From the NCBI GenBank assembly GCA_903970455.1, contig CAJCIW010000146.1:1-8115 (forward strand): a stretch of 8,115 nt of DNA, given 5' to 3'. A program made the position numbers and the translations under genes. The notes below the pieces were generated by a model. That model did no database searches. It saw only the letters and a program-made list of their open reading frames with translations, and was not told the DNA's origin. Every line of letters starts with the position of its first letter. Positions within the stretch are counted from its first letter, which is position 1. Positions 1 to 7,356 of the stretch are shown here, piece after piece. This DNA comes from Verrucomicrobiota bacterium (GTDB lineage: Bacteria; Chlamydiota; Chlamydiia; Chlamydiales; Rhabdochlamydiaceae).

Positions 1-310
1 AAACAGCGAAATATTTATTGAAATTCGGAGAAATGGGTGGTAGAATAGACAATGAAAGATCATAAACAATGCCACTTTTTAAAGAAAAAGGTGACATTTC
101 TAAAAAACTCGAAAGGGTGACATTTCTATTTAACGCTAACATGTAATATCTTTTTAAGACAATCTAAAAACTGATTAATGTTACTAAAATGCTGAAGTTG
201 TGAAGGATTTGTCTATAAAATTAACGCATATTAAATATTTTATTTCGGGCAGGTGTGGGTCGTGCGACATTTTTTGTGAGAGAATTTGAAGGGAAGTGTC
301 GTAAAAAATG
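1..310. other. AT-rich gene-free stretch, possible mobile-element end
   Basis: No convincing gene is seen on either strand. A plus-strand frame open from the window edge (codons from position 3) ends at TAA 63-65 after the residues TAKYLLKFGEMGGRIDNERS. It could be the tail of an upstream protein, but I do not recognise it. The stretch also holds a 13-bp direct repeat (listed separately) and the heptamer TTAACGC twice (131-137, 222-228). It is visibly richer in A and T than the genes to its right. It lies downstream of the minus-strand regulator gene, yet I see no GC-rich hairpin with a T-run that would be a clear terminator for that gene. Confidence 0.4.
90..128. repeat. Two 13-bp direct repeats, 26-bp period
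   Basis: GGTGACATTTCTA occurs at 90-102 and again at 116-128, each preceded by an A-rich run. Spaced short direct repeats of this kind are known as transposase-binding sites at the ends of some insertion sequences, such as the IS21 family. They could equally be regulator-binding sites. The repeat itself is certain; its role is inference. Confidence 0.6.
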
Positions 311-1681
311 TTAGTTGCTTGTAATCAATGCCTTATAGGCGTGGAGCTTGTTGCGGAGGGTGCGCACGCTGATGCCGAGGAGTTGGGCGGCTTTGGTGCG
401 GTTATTCTTCACTCGGCCGAGCGTTTCCAGGATCAGTCGCTTTTCGAGTTCGGCAAGGGTTATGCCGGCAGGCAGAGAATAGATGGGCGCTTCGATGACG
501 GGGCAGGCTAGTTCGATATAGATTTGGTGTGCCTCGAGTGTCTCTGAGGCATTCATGACGACGCTTCGCTCGATCACGTTTGCAAGTTCGCGGATGTTCC
601 CCGGCCATTTGTAGTCGAGCAGTTTTTGTTTCGCCTCGGCTTTGAGCTGTTTGACGGGTTTCTGATTCTCGTCGCATAGACGTTTTAAGAAGAATTCAGC
701 TAAAGGAAGAATGTCTTCCCTCCGCTCTCTCAAAGGGGGGAGATGGATGGGGACGACGTTGAGGCGGTAATAAAGATCTTCACGGAACAGCTTTTCTTCA
801 ACCGCTTCCTTCATTGAGCGGTTAGAGGTAGAGATTAAACGGACGTCGACTTGGATGGGGCGGATGCCGCCGACGCGTTCGAATTCCATCTCTTGGATGG
901 CCCGAAGGAGTTTGGATTGGAGTTCGAGGGGAATTTCGGAGATTTCATCGAGGAGGAGAGTTCCTTTGTCTGCGAGCTCGAATCGGCCGAGCTTTTTATT
1001 GATTGCGCCGGTAAATGCCCCTTTTTCGTGGCCGAAAAACTCAGATTCAAGGAGGCTCGTGGGGATTGCTGCGCAATTCACCTTGATGAAAGGTTGTAAA
1101 TTGCGGTGAGATTGGGTATGAATCGCATGGGCGATGATCTCTTTTCCCGTGCCTGACTCTCCGCTGATAAACACGGAAGAAGAACTTTTGGCAATTTTTC
1201 CCACATCGCTTAAGATCTTCTTCATACTTTCGCTTTCTGCGATGAGAAGGTGTTTTTTCCGGTCAGGTTTGGTGGAGATCTCCTCCCGCAAATAAAAATT
1301 CTCTTGAAGCAAGTCGATATGCTCTTGCACTTTATCGAGCATGGTCTCGATGGTCTCGAGATGAAAGGGCTTAAGAAGATAGTGGAAAGCCCCTAGGCGC
1401 ATGGCTTCCACGGCACCCTCGATGGTGGCAAAAGCGGTGGTGAGGATGACAAGCATGTGAGGATTTTGGGATTTTGCGATTTTGAGAATCTCAAGGCCGC
1501 TGGAGTTGGGAATGTGCAGGTCGCAGATCACAAGATCGAAAAGGTGTTGGCTGAGATACTCTGAGGCAACCGTTCCGTTATCGGCGATGTAAACTTCGCT
1601 TTTTCTTTGATGGAGGAGATCTTTGAGAAAAAGAGAATTCGAAGGATCTATATCGACGATCAGAACTTTTTCAATTGCCAT
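311..1681 (-). CDS. NtrC-family sigma-54-dependent response regulator
   Basis: This 456-aa protein is a two-component activator of RNA polymerase carrying sigma-54. The receiver domain (residues 1-120) has the acidic pair D10/D12, phospho-acceptor D54, T82 and K104, at the same positions as in NtrC. The AAA+ domain (about 145-385) has Walker A GESGTGKE at 174-181, the sigma-54-contacting GAFTGA loop at 221-226, Walker B GTLLLDE at 240-246, likely arginine fingers R300 and R306, and WPGNIREL at 359-366. A Fis-type helix-turn-helix closes the protein (about 412-450, NRTKAAQLLGISVRTLRNKL). All catalytic elements are intact, so it should be active. It resembles chlamydial CtcC/AtoC, but that name is not secure. 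No histidine kinase gene lies beside it, so its sensor must be elsewhere. The start MAIEKVLIVD is normal for receiver domains, although no clear Shine-Dalgarno precedes it. The gene is divergent from the lipoprotein gene, with 59 bp between the two starts. Confidence 0.95.
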   Translation of the reverse strand: MAIEKVLIVDIDPSNSLFLKDLLHQRKSEVYIADNGTVASEYLSQHLFDLVICDLHIPNSSGLEILKIAKSQNPHMLVILTTAFATIEGAVEAMRLGAFHYLLKPFHLETIETMLDKVQEHIDLLQENFYLREEISTKPDRKKHLLIAESESMKKILSDVGKIAKSSSSVFISGESGTGKEIIAHAIHTQSHRNLQPFIKVNCAAIPTSLLESEFFGHEKGAFTGAINKKLGRFELADKGTLLLDEISEIPLELQSKLLRAIQEMEFERVGGIRPIQVDVRLISTSNRSMKEAVEEKLFREDLYYRLNVVPIHLPPLRERREDILPLAEFFLKRLCDENQKPVKQLKAEAKQKLLDYKWPGNIRELANVIERSVVMNASETLEAHQIYIELACPVIEAPIYSLPAGITLAELEKRLILETLGRVKNNRTKAAQLLGISVRTLRNKLHAYKALITSN

Positions 1682-1740
1682 ACTTTAATGAGTTATTGGT
1701 ATAAACTGAGGGAGTACCTGCCTAAACCGGATTATAGGAA
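1682..1740. promoter_or_regulatory. Divergent promoter region, regulator and lipoprotein genes
   Basis: Only 59 bp separate the two divergent start codons. On the minus strand a perfect TATAAT (complement of 1731-1736) lies about 50 bp ahead of the regulator start, but no good -35 is seen in the T-rich stretch at the expected distance. On the plus strand TATAAA (1700-1705) lies 19 bp after TTGCCA (1675-1680), a weak pair with long spacing. The two would overlap, so the genes may compete for polymerase. No sigma-54 -24/-12 element was found here. Confidence 0.3.
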
Positions 1741-2583
1741 ATGGCGAGTTTAAAAAAAGTTTTAAATTGTTTATTTTTATTTTTAGCTGGTTGTTCCGGC
1801 ATGGAGCAATCGGAACAGGAGAAGTTGCGGAGGCTCAATGCCAAGGGGGAATTTGTCCTGCGGAACCATGATGAATATGAGTATCGCTTGGAGACACCCG
1901 AACATCGGGTTCGGGAGAAATATCCCTGGGAAATGGCGTATATCGGGAAACATTCCAAGATCACCAAACAATACTTTCGCTGTAAGGGCTCTAGCTTAAA
2001 TCCGCCGCATGTCGACCATAAAGACCCTTCCCGCGCTGCGAATTATTTTGATTGCGGGGGATCGCAAAAGCACTCCCTTCCCATTAGGGAAGATAAGGAA
2101 TTCGTCTATCCGATCTTGATCGATTTGCTCAACTATGTGCAGGCGAAGACCGGGTGCAAAGCGATCATTACCTGCGGCCATCGATGCCCGATCCACAACG
2201 CTTATGCTGATAATTCTGCTTATAACCAGAATTCCAAACATATGGTCGGGGCGGAAGTTGACTTCTATCTTCAAGGGATGGAGCAGCGTCCCGAAGAGGT
2301 AATCAAAATCTTGATGGGTTATTACAAGGAGATGTCGATTTACAAAGGAGACAAGCAGTATCAGGAATTCCAGAAATTGGAGAAGGGGGAATTCAATGTC
2401 TCGACACGCCCCTGGTACAACAAAGAAATCCTGATCAAGCTCTATTTAAAGAACGAGGGGAGGGATTTTGATAATCGCCACCCTTACCCCTACATTTCTG
2501 TGCAAGTCCGTTTTGATCGGGAAGCCAATGAAAAAGTCATCTGCGACTGGGGCAAAGCATTTAATGGCTATCGAAGATTCTAG
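1741..2583 (+). CDS. Lipoprotein with peptidase M15A-like domain
   Basis: This 280-aa protein starts with a short lipoprotein signal: MASLKK, a hydrophobic stretch, then lipobox LAG-C with C18 as the lipidated cysteine and S19 after it, which predicts outer-membrane sorting. The mature part matches the peptidase M15A pattern (D-Ala-D-Ala carboxypeptidase and phage-endolysin type) in GHRCPIHN (146-153) and SKHMVGAEVD (165-174), where H167 and D174 would bind zinc. The usual HxD that supplies the third zinc ligand appears as S253-V-Q255 in PYISVQVR, so catalysis is doubtful; H247 nearby might substitute. Six cysteines (81, 105, 139, 145, 149, 268) follow the lipid cysteine and could form disulfides outside the cytoplasm. 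The start is fixed by a stop codon at 1735-1737 and by the signal peptide, but AGGA sits only a couple of bases from ATG, giving a weak ribosome site. A role in peptidoglycan or envelope remodelling or binding is inferred. The gene converges with the VOC gene, with three bases between stops. Confidence 0.75.
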   Translation: MASLKKVLNCLFLFLAGCSGMEQSEQEKLRRLNAKGEFVLRNHDEYEYRLETPEHRVREKYPWEMAYIGKHSKITKQYFRCKGSSLNPPHVDHKDPSRAANYFDCGGSQKHSLPIREDKEFVYPILIDLLNYVQAKTGCKAIITCGHRCPIHNAYADNSAYNQNSKHMVGAEVDFYLQGMEQRPEEVIKILMGYYKEMSIYKGDKQYQEFQKLEKGEFNVSTRPWYNKEILIKLYLKNEGRDFDNRHPYPYISVQVRFDREANEKVICDWGKAFNGYRRF

Positions 2584-2586
2584 ATG

Positions 2587-2982
2587 TTAACAATGCGCGC
2601 AGGAATGGGCAATGACCTCGACAAGTTGAAAACGGTTGCCGTCGGTGTCAAAAACGGTTTGCATTTTCACGTGTCCTGGGACCTCTTGGACTTTTCCGAC
2701 GAGCTGTGCGCCTTTTTTGGTAAGATCGGCGAGGGCTTGGTCGAGGCTGCGGACGGTGAACATGACCACGGCGTTTTGGCCTGGCTCTACCCCATCTTCG
2801 CTGTTAGGCTGCTTCTGCGCGATGCCGATCCTGGCGCCACCTGCATTGCCTTCTAGCTCAGCCCATCCGTGTTTCTCATCGAACTCCATCAGTTTGAGTC
2901 CGACGGTCTCGGTGTAGAATTTGATGGCTTTTTTGATGTCATGGACAACGATCCATGCGAGGTTCATCGATTGTAAATTCAT
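2587..2982 (-). CDS. VOC-superfamily (glyoxalase/bleomycin-resistance fold) protein
   Basis: This 131-aa protein is the length of a single VOC domain made of two beta-alpha-beta-beta-beta modules. Typical signatures are visible: VVHDIKKAIKFYTETVGLKL (12-31), FTVRSLDQALADLTKKGA (75-92) and DTDGNRFQLVE (112-122). The family includes glyoxalase I, dioxygenases, isomerases and drug-binding proteins. Aligned by eye to E. coli glyoxalase I, three of the four metal-ligand positions appear to be L8, V72 and Q119, so it is probably not a metal-dependent glyoxalase I. The substrate is unknown. The start is well supported by AAGGAG (complement of 2990-2995), seven bases ahead of ATG; M6 is a less likely start. 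The C-terminal tail HSCAHC is unusual and might bind metal. The gene is monocistronic, divergent from acnA and convergent with the lipoprotein gene. Confidence 0.85.
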   Translation of the reverse strand: MNLQSMNLAWIVVHDIKKAIKFYTETVGLKLMEFDEKHGWAELEGNAGGARIGIAQKQPNSEDGVEPGQNAVVMFTVRSLDQALADLTKKGAQLVGKVQEVPGHVKMQTVFDTDGNRFQLVEVIAHSCAHC

Positions 2983-3087
2983 AAAGCCACTCCTTTTTTT
3001 TCATCCATTGTATAAAAGATAAGAAATATTTGCGTTGGAAATCTTGTTCCCTCTAAAAGGAAGTAAATTGTTTTTTTGGAGGCGATT
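2983..3087. promoter_or_regulatory. Divergent intergenic region, VOC gene and acnA
   Basis: This AT-rich region of about 100 bp must hold both promoters. On the minus strand TTTTATACAAT (complement of 3007-3017) offers a -10 for the VOC gene, without a clear -35. On the plus strand TTGCGT (3030-3035) followed 17 bp later by CTAAAA (3053-3058) is a weak candidate for acnA. The same TTGCGT hexamer is the likely -35 of the tRNA gene in this window. The region ends with the acnA ribosome site GGAGG (3078-3082). Confidence 0.3.
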
Positions 3088-3090
3088 GTG
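3078..3090 (+). promoter_or_regulatory. Ribosome binding site deciding acnA start
   Basis: GGAGG at 3078-3082 is followed by the five-base spacer CGATT and then GTG at 3088-3090. An alternative TTG at 3076-3078 would overlap this site and has no Shine-Dalgarno of its own, so the GTG start is preferred. Confidence 0.8.
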
Positions 3091-5934
3091 AAAGAGAAGG
3101 AGAGCGGGCTGGTCAATCCATTCCAGACTTTGAAGTCATTGAATGGGGATGGGGAGCATTTTTACTATTCTTTGACCGCGCTGGAAGCAAAAGTTCCGGG
3201 CGTTGGAAAGCTTCCGGTCTCGATCCGGATCATGCTGGAATCGCTGTTGCGCAATTGCGATGGGAAACGGGTGAGGGAAGAGGATGTGCTGCGCCTTGCC
3301 AAATGGAATCCGCAAAAGCCGGATGAAGGGGATGTCCCCTTTGTCCTCTCGCGCGTTCTTTTACAGGATTTTACAGGCGTGCCTCTGCTTGTCGACCTAG
3401 CCGCGATGCGCGATGCTGTGGCTGCGAAGAATGCCGATCCTAAAAAGATCGAGCCGATCGTGCCGGTCGACCTCATCATCGATCATTCCGTGCAGGTGGA
3501 CCGCTCAGGAACTGCGGATTCCTATTTGTTTAACCTGGAAATTGAGTTCGAGCGGAATAAGGAGCGGTACGAGTTTTTAAATTGGGGGCAGGAAGGGTTT
3601 AAGACGTTTAAAGTCGTTCCTCCGGGAATCGGCATCTGCCATCAAGTCAATCTGGAGCACCTGGGTTCCGTCGTCACAGAAAAAAATTCCCTTTTGTATT
3701 TTGATACGATCGTCGGCACGGATTCCCACACGACGATGATCAATGGTCTTGGAGTGGTCGGGTGGGGAGTGGGCGGGATTGAAGCCGAGGCGGCCATGCT
3801 CGGTCTGCCTTATTTTTTCCAAACACCGGAAGTGATAGGGGTGCATTTGTCCAATGCGTTGCAAAAAGGGGTGACGGCTACAGATTTGACACTGCGGATA
3901 ACCGAAATGCTGCGGAAAGAAAAAGTCGTGGGCAAATTTGTCGAGTTTTTCGGTGAAGGGGCAGCGACGTTAAGCGTCGCAGATAGGGCGACGATCGGGA
4001 ACATGGCTCCCGAATATGGGGCGACGATTGGCTTTTTCCCGGCAGATGAAAAAACGCTCGAATACATGAGAATGACTGGACGGGATGAAAACAAGATCAG
4101 GCGGATCAAAGAATATCTGCAGGCGCAAAAGATGTTCGGGATCCCCAAGAAAGGGGAGGTGGAATTCACGAAAGTGGTCGAATTGGATTTGAAAAGCGTC
4201 AAACCGTGCGTGGCAGGCCCTAAGCGTCCTCAAGACCGGATCGATTTAGTCGAGGTGAAAAAAAAGTTCAATGAGCTGTTCACCGCCCCTGTCCAGGAGG
4301 GGGGATATGGGAAACAGGCCTCCGACAGGAGCAAAAAAATTTGCGTCCATTCGGAAGGGAATTTCCATGTGAATGAGCTGCATGTGACAGGAGGAAAAGA
4401 ATCTCTTGCCCGCAAGCAAGGGTGGAGCGAAGAGGAAATGGTCGCTAACCGCCCTTTTACCAAAGAAGTGATCAATCCAGGTTATATGCAGCACCGGCCT
4501 TGTGATTTTGTTTTGGACCACGGGGTGGTCGTCATCGCGGCGATCACGAGCTGCACAAACACCTCGAATCCCGATGTGATGCTCGCGGCAGGGCTTGTCG
4601 CCAAAAAAGCGGTTGAAAAAGGATTGAAGATCGATTGCCGTGTCAAGACGAGCCTGGCGCCGGGTTCGCGCGTCGTGACGGATTATCTTAGTAAAACGGG
4701 ATTGGATAAATATCTCGATGCCCTTGGATTCCAGCTTGTGGCCTATGGCTGCACGACCTGCATCGGCAACAGCGGCCCTTTGGACGAAAAAATTGAAAAC
4801 GCAATCAAAGAGCACGATCTCATTGTGGCGAGCGTCCTCAGCGGCAACCGGAATTTCGAGGCGCGTATCCATGGTTCGGTCAAAGCGAATTTCTTAATGT
4901 CTCCGCCGCTTGTGGTGGCCTTTGCTCTTGCGGGGAGGGTCGATATCGACATGGAAAAAGAACCGCTCTCGATTGACAAAGATGGTAAGCCTGTTTTTTT
5001 AAGGGATATCTGGCCGAGTTATGAGGAGATCCAAGAGGTTGTCAAGCAAGGGCTGCAGCCGGAGATGTTTAAAAAACGGTATACCCATTTCCTCGACGAC
5101 AACCCTCTTTGGAAAAAAATCCAGGTCAGGAAGGGAGCGCAGTATGCCTGGGACACCAAAAGCACCTATATTCAGAAACCCCCTTTTTTCGAAAATTTCA
5201 CGATTGAATTGCCCAAAAGGAAAGAGTTGAAAGGGATGCGGGCCCTTGCTCTGTTTGGCGACTCGATCACAACCGACCATATTTCGCCTGCGGGGGCGTT
5301 TAAGGCGAACACGCCTGCGGGGAAATATCTCATTTCACTCGGCGTTCCCGAAAATGAATTCAATAGCTACGGCAGCCGCCGGGGCAATCACAATATCATG
5401 ATGCGCGGCACATTTGCCAATGTGAGGATCCGCAATCAAATCGTCGAAGGGAAAGAAGGCGGGTTAACAAAATTGATGCCCGAAGGAAAAGAAATGCCGA
5501 TCTTCGACGCTTGTGAAATTTACGCAAACAATCAAATTCCTCTCATCGTATTTGCCGGCAAAGATTACGGAATGGGAAGCTCACGCGATTGGGCGGCGAA
5601 AGGAACCGCTTTGCTTGGCGTCCGTGCAGTCGTAGCGAAAAGCTTTGAGAGGATCCATCGCAGCAATTTGGTGGGCATGGGCGTGCTTCCTTTGCAATTT
5701 AAAGGCGATGAAGGATTTGAGTCTTTTAACATCAAAGGCGATGAAACATTTTCTCTCGTCGGCCTGGAACAGCAGATGAAACCCCGACAAGAGATCACTC
5801 TGGAAATCGACCGCGGGGGTGGCAAAGTCGATCGGGTAAAACTCATCAGCAGGCTCGATACGCAGACCGATATCGATTATTATCTGCATGGAGGGATTTT
5901 GCCTTATGTTTTGAGGCAAATCTTATCCCGATGA
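3088..5934 (+). CDS. acnA: Aconitate hydratase, AcnA/IRP1 type
   Basis: Aconitase interconverts citrate and isocitrate through cis-aconitate in the cytoplasmic TCA cycle. The [4Fe-4S] ligands are C489 ([10 protein letters not shown]) and C555 and C558 ([11 protein letters not shown]), with the same 66-residue and 3-residue spacing as in E. coli AcnA. Other active-site blocks are DHS (132-134), [13 protein letters not shown] (from 211), [13 protein letters not shown] (724-736, start of the swivel domain) and [13 protein letters not shown] (from 827, with S831 and R833 catalytic). I place the start at GTG 3088 because GGAGG (3078-3082) sits five bases ahead of it; the TTG at 3076 overlaps that site. 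This gives 948 aa, against roughly 890 for typical AcnA. Most of the surplus is an extra segment of about 50 residues between RPQDR (380-384) and VVIAAITSC (481-489). The stop overlaps the next gene's start (ATGA), so the two form an operon. All catalytic residues are present. Confidence 0.97.
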   Translation: MKEKESGLVNPFQTLKSLNGDGEHFYYSLTALEAKVPGVGKLPVSIRIMLESLLRNCDGKRVREEDVLRLAKWNPQKPDEGDVPFVLSRVLLQDFTGVPLLVDLAAMRDAVAAKNADPKKIEPIVPVDLIIDHSVQVDRSGTADSYLFNLEIEFERNKERYEFLNWGQEGFKTFKVVPPGIGICHQVNLEHLGSVVTEKNSLLYFDTIVGTDSHTTMINGLGVVGWGVGGIEAEAAMLGLPYFFQTPEVIGVHLSNALQKGVTATDLTLRITEMLRKEKVVGKFVEFFGEGAATLSVADRATIGNMAPEYGATIGFFPADEKTLEYMRMTGRDENKIRRIKEYLQAQKMFGIPKKGEVEFTKVVELDLKSVKPCVAGPKRPQDRIDLVEVKKKFNELFTAPVQEGGYGKQASDRSKKICVHSEGNFHVNELHVTGGKESLARKQGWSEEEMVANRPFTKEVINPGYMQHRPCDFVLDHGVVVIAAITSCTNTSNPDVMLAAGLVAKKAVEKGLKIDCRVKTSLAPGSRVVTDYLSKTGLDKYLDALGFQLVAYGCTTCIGNSGPLDEKIENAIKEHDLIVASVLSGNRNFEARIHGSVKANFLMSPPLVVAFALAGRVDIDMEKEPLSIDKDGKPVFLRDIWPSYEEIQEVVKQGLQPEMFKKRYTHFLDDNPLWKKIQVRKGAQYAWDTKSTYIQKPPFFENFTIELPKRKELKGMRALALFGDSITTDHISPAGAFKANTPAGKYLISLGVPENEFNSYGSRRGNHNIMMRGTFANVRIRNQIVEGKEGGLTKLMPEGKEMPIFDACEIYANNQIPLIVFAGKDYGMGSSRDWAAKGTALLGVRAVVAKSFERIHRSNLVGMGVLPLQFKGDEGFESFNIKGDETFSLVGLEQQMKPRQEITLEIDRGGGKVDRVKLISRLDTQTDIDYYLHGGILPYVLRQILSR

Positions 5935-6941
5935 AGAACATTGCCTTGGCCACGGATGCCTCCTTTTGGGAAATCGGACTTGGCGCACATGCGCGCATCC
6001 GGGAACTTTACCATTTTCTCGCTTGCAATAGCCATTTTACACTTTATTATCTCGGGGATGAAGTTTGTCCCTTTCCCGGCCCGTCTTTTCAAAGGGGCAA
6101 CAAACAAAAGCAGCTTAAAGGGTTCCTACAAGCAGCCAAGCACGATCTGCTGATCGTCGAGTACATCCATTTGCACTGGGCCGCCGACTTTTTGCTGAAA
6201 GGAACAAAAATCTATCTCGACGCAATCGACCTTTTTTCCGAGAGGACAAAATCGTTTGCCGCCTACAATCGCAGCATCGGTTCCATGACGTTCGATCAGG
6301 AAATCGGTTATTTTCGTAAATTCGACAAGGTGATGTTTATACAAAAAGAGGAGATGGAAAAGGTATTGCCGCATCTGGGAGAGGACAAACTTCTTCTTTG
6401 CCCCCATCCTACTGTTCCCGAAGCCGATGCGCCGATTCGGGAAGAAGTGCAGGCAATCAGCTTTTTTGGCAGCCCCTCCTGGCCCAACGTCGATGGGATC
6501 CAATGGTTTCATGACGCTGTGATGCCTCTTCTTGGAAATTTGGGAGAAAAATGCATTGCCAATGGAGCATTCAGCACATCACCGATTTCGATTTTTTCTC
6601 CCCGGCTCGCTAAGGGAAAAGTTTTTCCTTTTCTAGGCGATTATTACAAAGGGATCGATATCGCCATCAATCCTGTTCTTTATGGGAGCGGCCTTAAGAT
6701 CAAGAGCGTTGAAGCGATTGCTTATGGCATTCCTCTTGTGTCGACGAGCGCTGGGGCGCAAGGACTTCTCGAACAGGCCGGAAGATCTTTTTTACTTGCC
6801 GATACGCCAGAAGAATTCGCTGCGGCCATTTGCGCATTGGCAGCATCTTCAGGCTTGCGACGGCGCCTCTCTGCTCGTGCGCTCGAGTATGCGCAACACA
6901 ATCTCACTCCACAAGCCTGTTTTAAATCTCTTATATATTAA
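5931..6941 (+). CDS. GT4-type glycosyltransferase (GT-B fold)
   Basis: This 336-aa protein resembles family 4 glycosyltransferases, which move a sugar from a nucleotide-sugar donor to an acceptor, often in envelope polysaccharide or lipid glycosylation. The C-terminal donor-binding half is clear: [16 protein letters not shown] (178-193), then [11 protein letters not shown] (238-248) and [20 protein letters not shown] (251-270), with K256 and E261 at positions that commonly contact the nucleotide sugar. The N-terminal acceptor half is divergent, with IVEYIHLHW at 75-83. I see no signal peptide or membrane span, so it probably acts in the cytoplasm or at the inner face of the membrane. The ATG overlaps the acnA stop codon as ATGA, and only a weak GAGG lies about 14 bases upstream, so translation probably depends on ribosomes leaving acnA. 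Donor and acceptor cannot be read from the sequence. A metabolic link to aconitase is not obvious. Confidence 0.85.
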   Translation: MKNIALATDASFWEIGLGAHARIRELYHFLACNSHFTLYYLGDEVCPFPGPSFQRGNKQKQLKGFLQAAKHDLLIVEYIHLHWAADFLLKGTKIYLDAIDLFSERTKSFAAYNRSIGSMTFDQEIGYFRKFDKVMFIQKEEMEKVLPHLGEDKLLLCPHPTVPEADAPIREEVQAISFFGSPSWPNVDGIQWFHDAVMPLLGNLGEKCIANGAFSTSPISIFSPRLAKGKVFPFLGDYYKGIDIAINPVLYGSGLKIKSVEAIAYGIPLVSTSAGAQGLLEQAGRSFLLADTPEEFAAAICALAASSGLRRRLSARALEYAQHNLTPQACFKSLIY

Positions 6942-7009
6942 CTTTTATTTTCAATTAGCGAAAAAGATTAAGTTGCATGTTTTTTTAACTTGATAAAATC
7001 AATTGGAAA

Positions 7010-7122
7010 TATACCCAAGTTGACTCAAAAGTAGGTCAGGAGACGGGATTGAAAGCTGCCGTAAATCGATTCCGGCGCTTTGAACCCGCCTCCTGGCCTA
7101 CTTTTGAATCAACTTGGGTATA
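7010..7122. repeat. 113-bp TA-bounded hairpin element, MITE-like
   Basis: The arms 7010-7047 and 7085-7122 are inverted copies of 38 bp with only three mismatches, all transitions. The outer ends read TATACCCAAG and CTTGGGTATA. Pairing continues inward (7049-7061 with 7073-7084) with one mismatch and small bulges, leaving a loop of about 11 bases (7062-7072), so nearly the whole unit folds on itself. It is richer in G and C than its AT-rich left flank and codes for nothing. A TA at each end would fit target duplication by a Tc1/mariner or IS630-type transposase, making it a non-autonomous element. The inverted repeat is certain; mobility is inference. It could also be a structural repeat or a bidirectional terminator. 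Confidence 0.75.
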
Positions 7123-7147
7123 GATGTCATGCTGTTCGAATGGCAGC

Positions 7148-7195
7148 GCGGACTTTAAAACGAGCGCCGCTAAAATCGATTTTGCGACTTTAAAA
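7148..7195. repeat. Short direct repeat flanking a 12-bp palindrome
   Basis: GCGGACTTTAAAA (7148-7160) recurs as GCGACTTTAAAA (7184-7195), one base shorter. Between them lie AGCG-C-CGCT (7163-7171) and the perfect palindrome AAAATCGATTTT (7172-7183). The core AAATCGATT is also in the loop of the hairpin element (7063-7071). A protein-binding site for tRNA control or debris of a second repeat are both possible. Confidence 0.4.
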
Positions 7196-7230
7196 AAATC
7201 TTATAAACATTGAATCTCCTTGAGGGAGGA

Positions 7231-7260
7231 TTGCGTTTTATTGAATAAATGGGTTATAGT
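7231..7260 (+). promoter_or_regulatory. Promoter of tRNA-Leu
   Basis: TTGCGT (7231-7236) and TATAGT (7255-7260) form a housekeeping-type -35/-10 pair with an 18-bp spacer. Transcription would begin near 7267, leaving only a few leader bases before the mature tRNA 5' end at 7274, which suits a stable-RNA promoter. Confidence 0.6.
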
Positions 7261-7273
7261 GGCTGCTCTTTTT

Positions 7274-7356
7274 GCCGATGTGGTGGAATGGTAGACGCGG
7301 TAGACTCAAAATCTACTTCTAGCAATAGAGTGCTGGTTCAAGTCCAGTCATCGGCA
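7274..7356 (+). tRNA. tRNA-Leu, anticodon CAA
   Basis: The acceptor stem pairs GCCGATG (7274-7280) with CATCGGC (7349-7355), with discriminator A at 7356. The anticodon stem is GTAGA/TCTAC with loop CTCAAAA (7305-7311), giving anticodon CAA at 7307-7309, which reads UUG leucine codons. The long variable arm typical of leucine tRNAs folds as TCTA-GCAA-TAGA, and the T arm is GCTGG-TTCAAGT-CCAGT. The 3' CCA is not encoded and must be added by the CCA enzyme. The sequence is close to E. coli tRNA-Leu(CAA) across its length. No strong terminator follows. Confidence 0.97.

Larger units (their letters stand above)
6942..7273. other. Gene-free stretch upstream of tRNA-Leu
   Basis: No coding region is supported. 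From left to right it contains a small AT-rich hairpin TTGAT-AAA-ATCAA (6990-7002), the long hairpin element (7010-7122), short repeats and a palindrome (7148-7195), and the tRNA promoter (7231-7260). None of the hairpins is a classic GC-rich stem with a following T-run on the plus strand, so the terminator of the acnA operon is not certain; the long hairpin may serve. Confidence 0.6.

Noticed and set aside
265..310. Hairpin-like pairing (CATTTTTT with AAAAAATG, CGACA with TGTCG) just after the regulator gene
   Set aside because: The stems are AT-rich or only five bases long, with a long loop and no following T-run on the minus strand, so a terminator call is not supported.
851..1109. Two plus-strand open frames opposite the AAA+ domain of the response regulator
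   Set aside because: They are shadows of the conserved GAFTGA and Walker B region on the minus strand.
4246..4872. Antisense open frame of 208 codons inside acnA
   Set aside because: It lies wholly opposite a strongly conserved coding region, with no family resemblance and no ribosome site that I trust. Several similar shorter antisense frames across acnA were dropped for the same reason.
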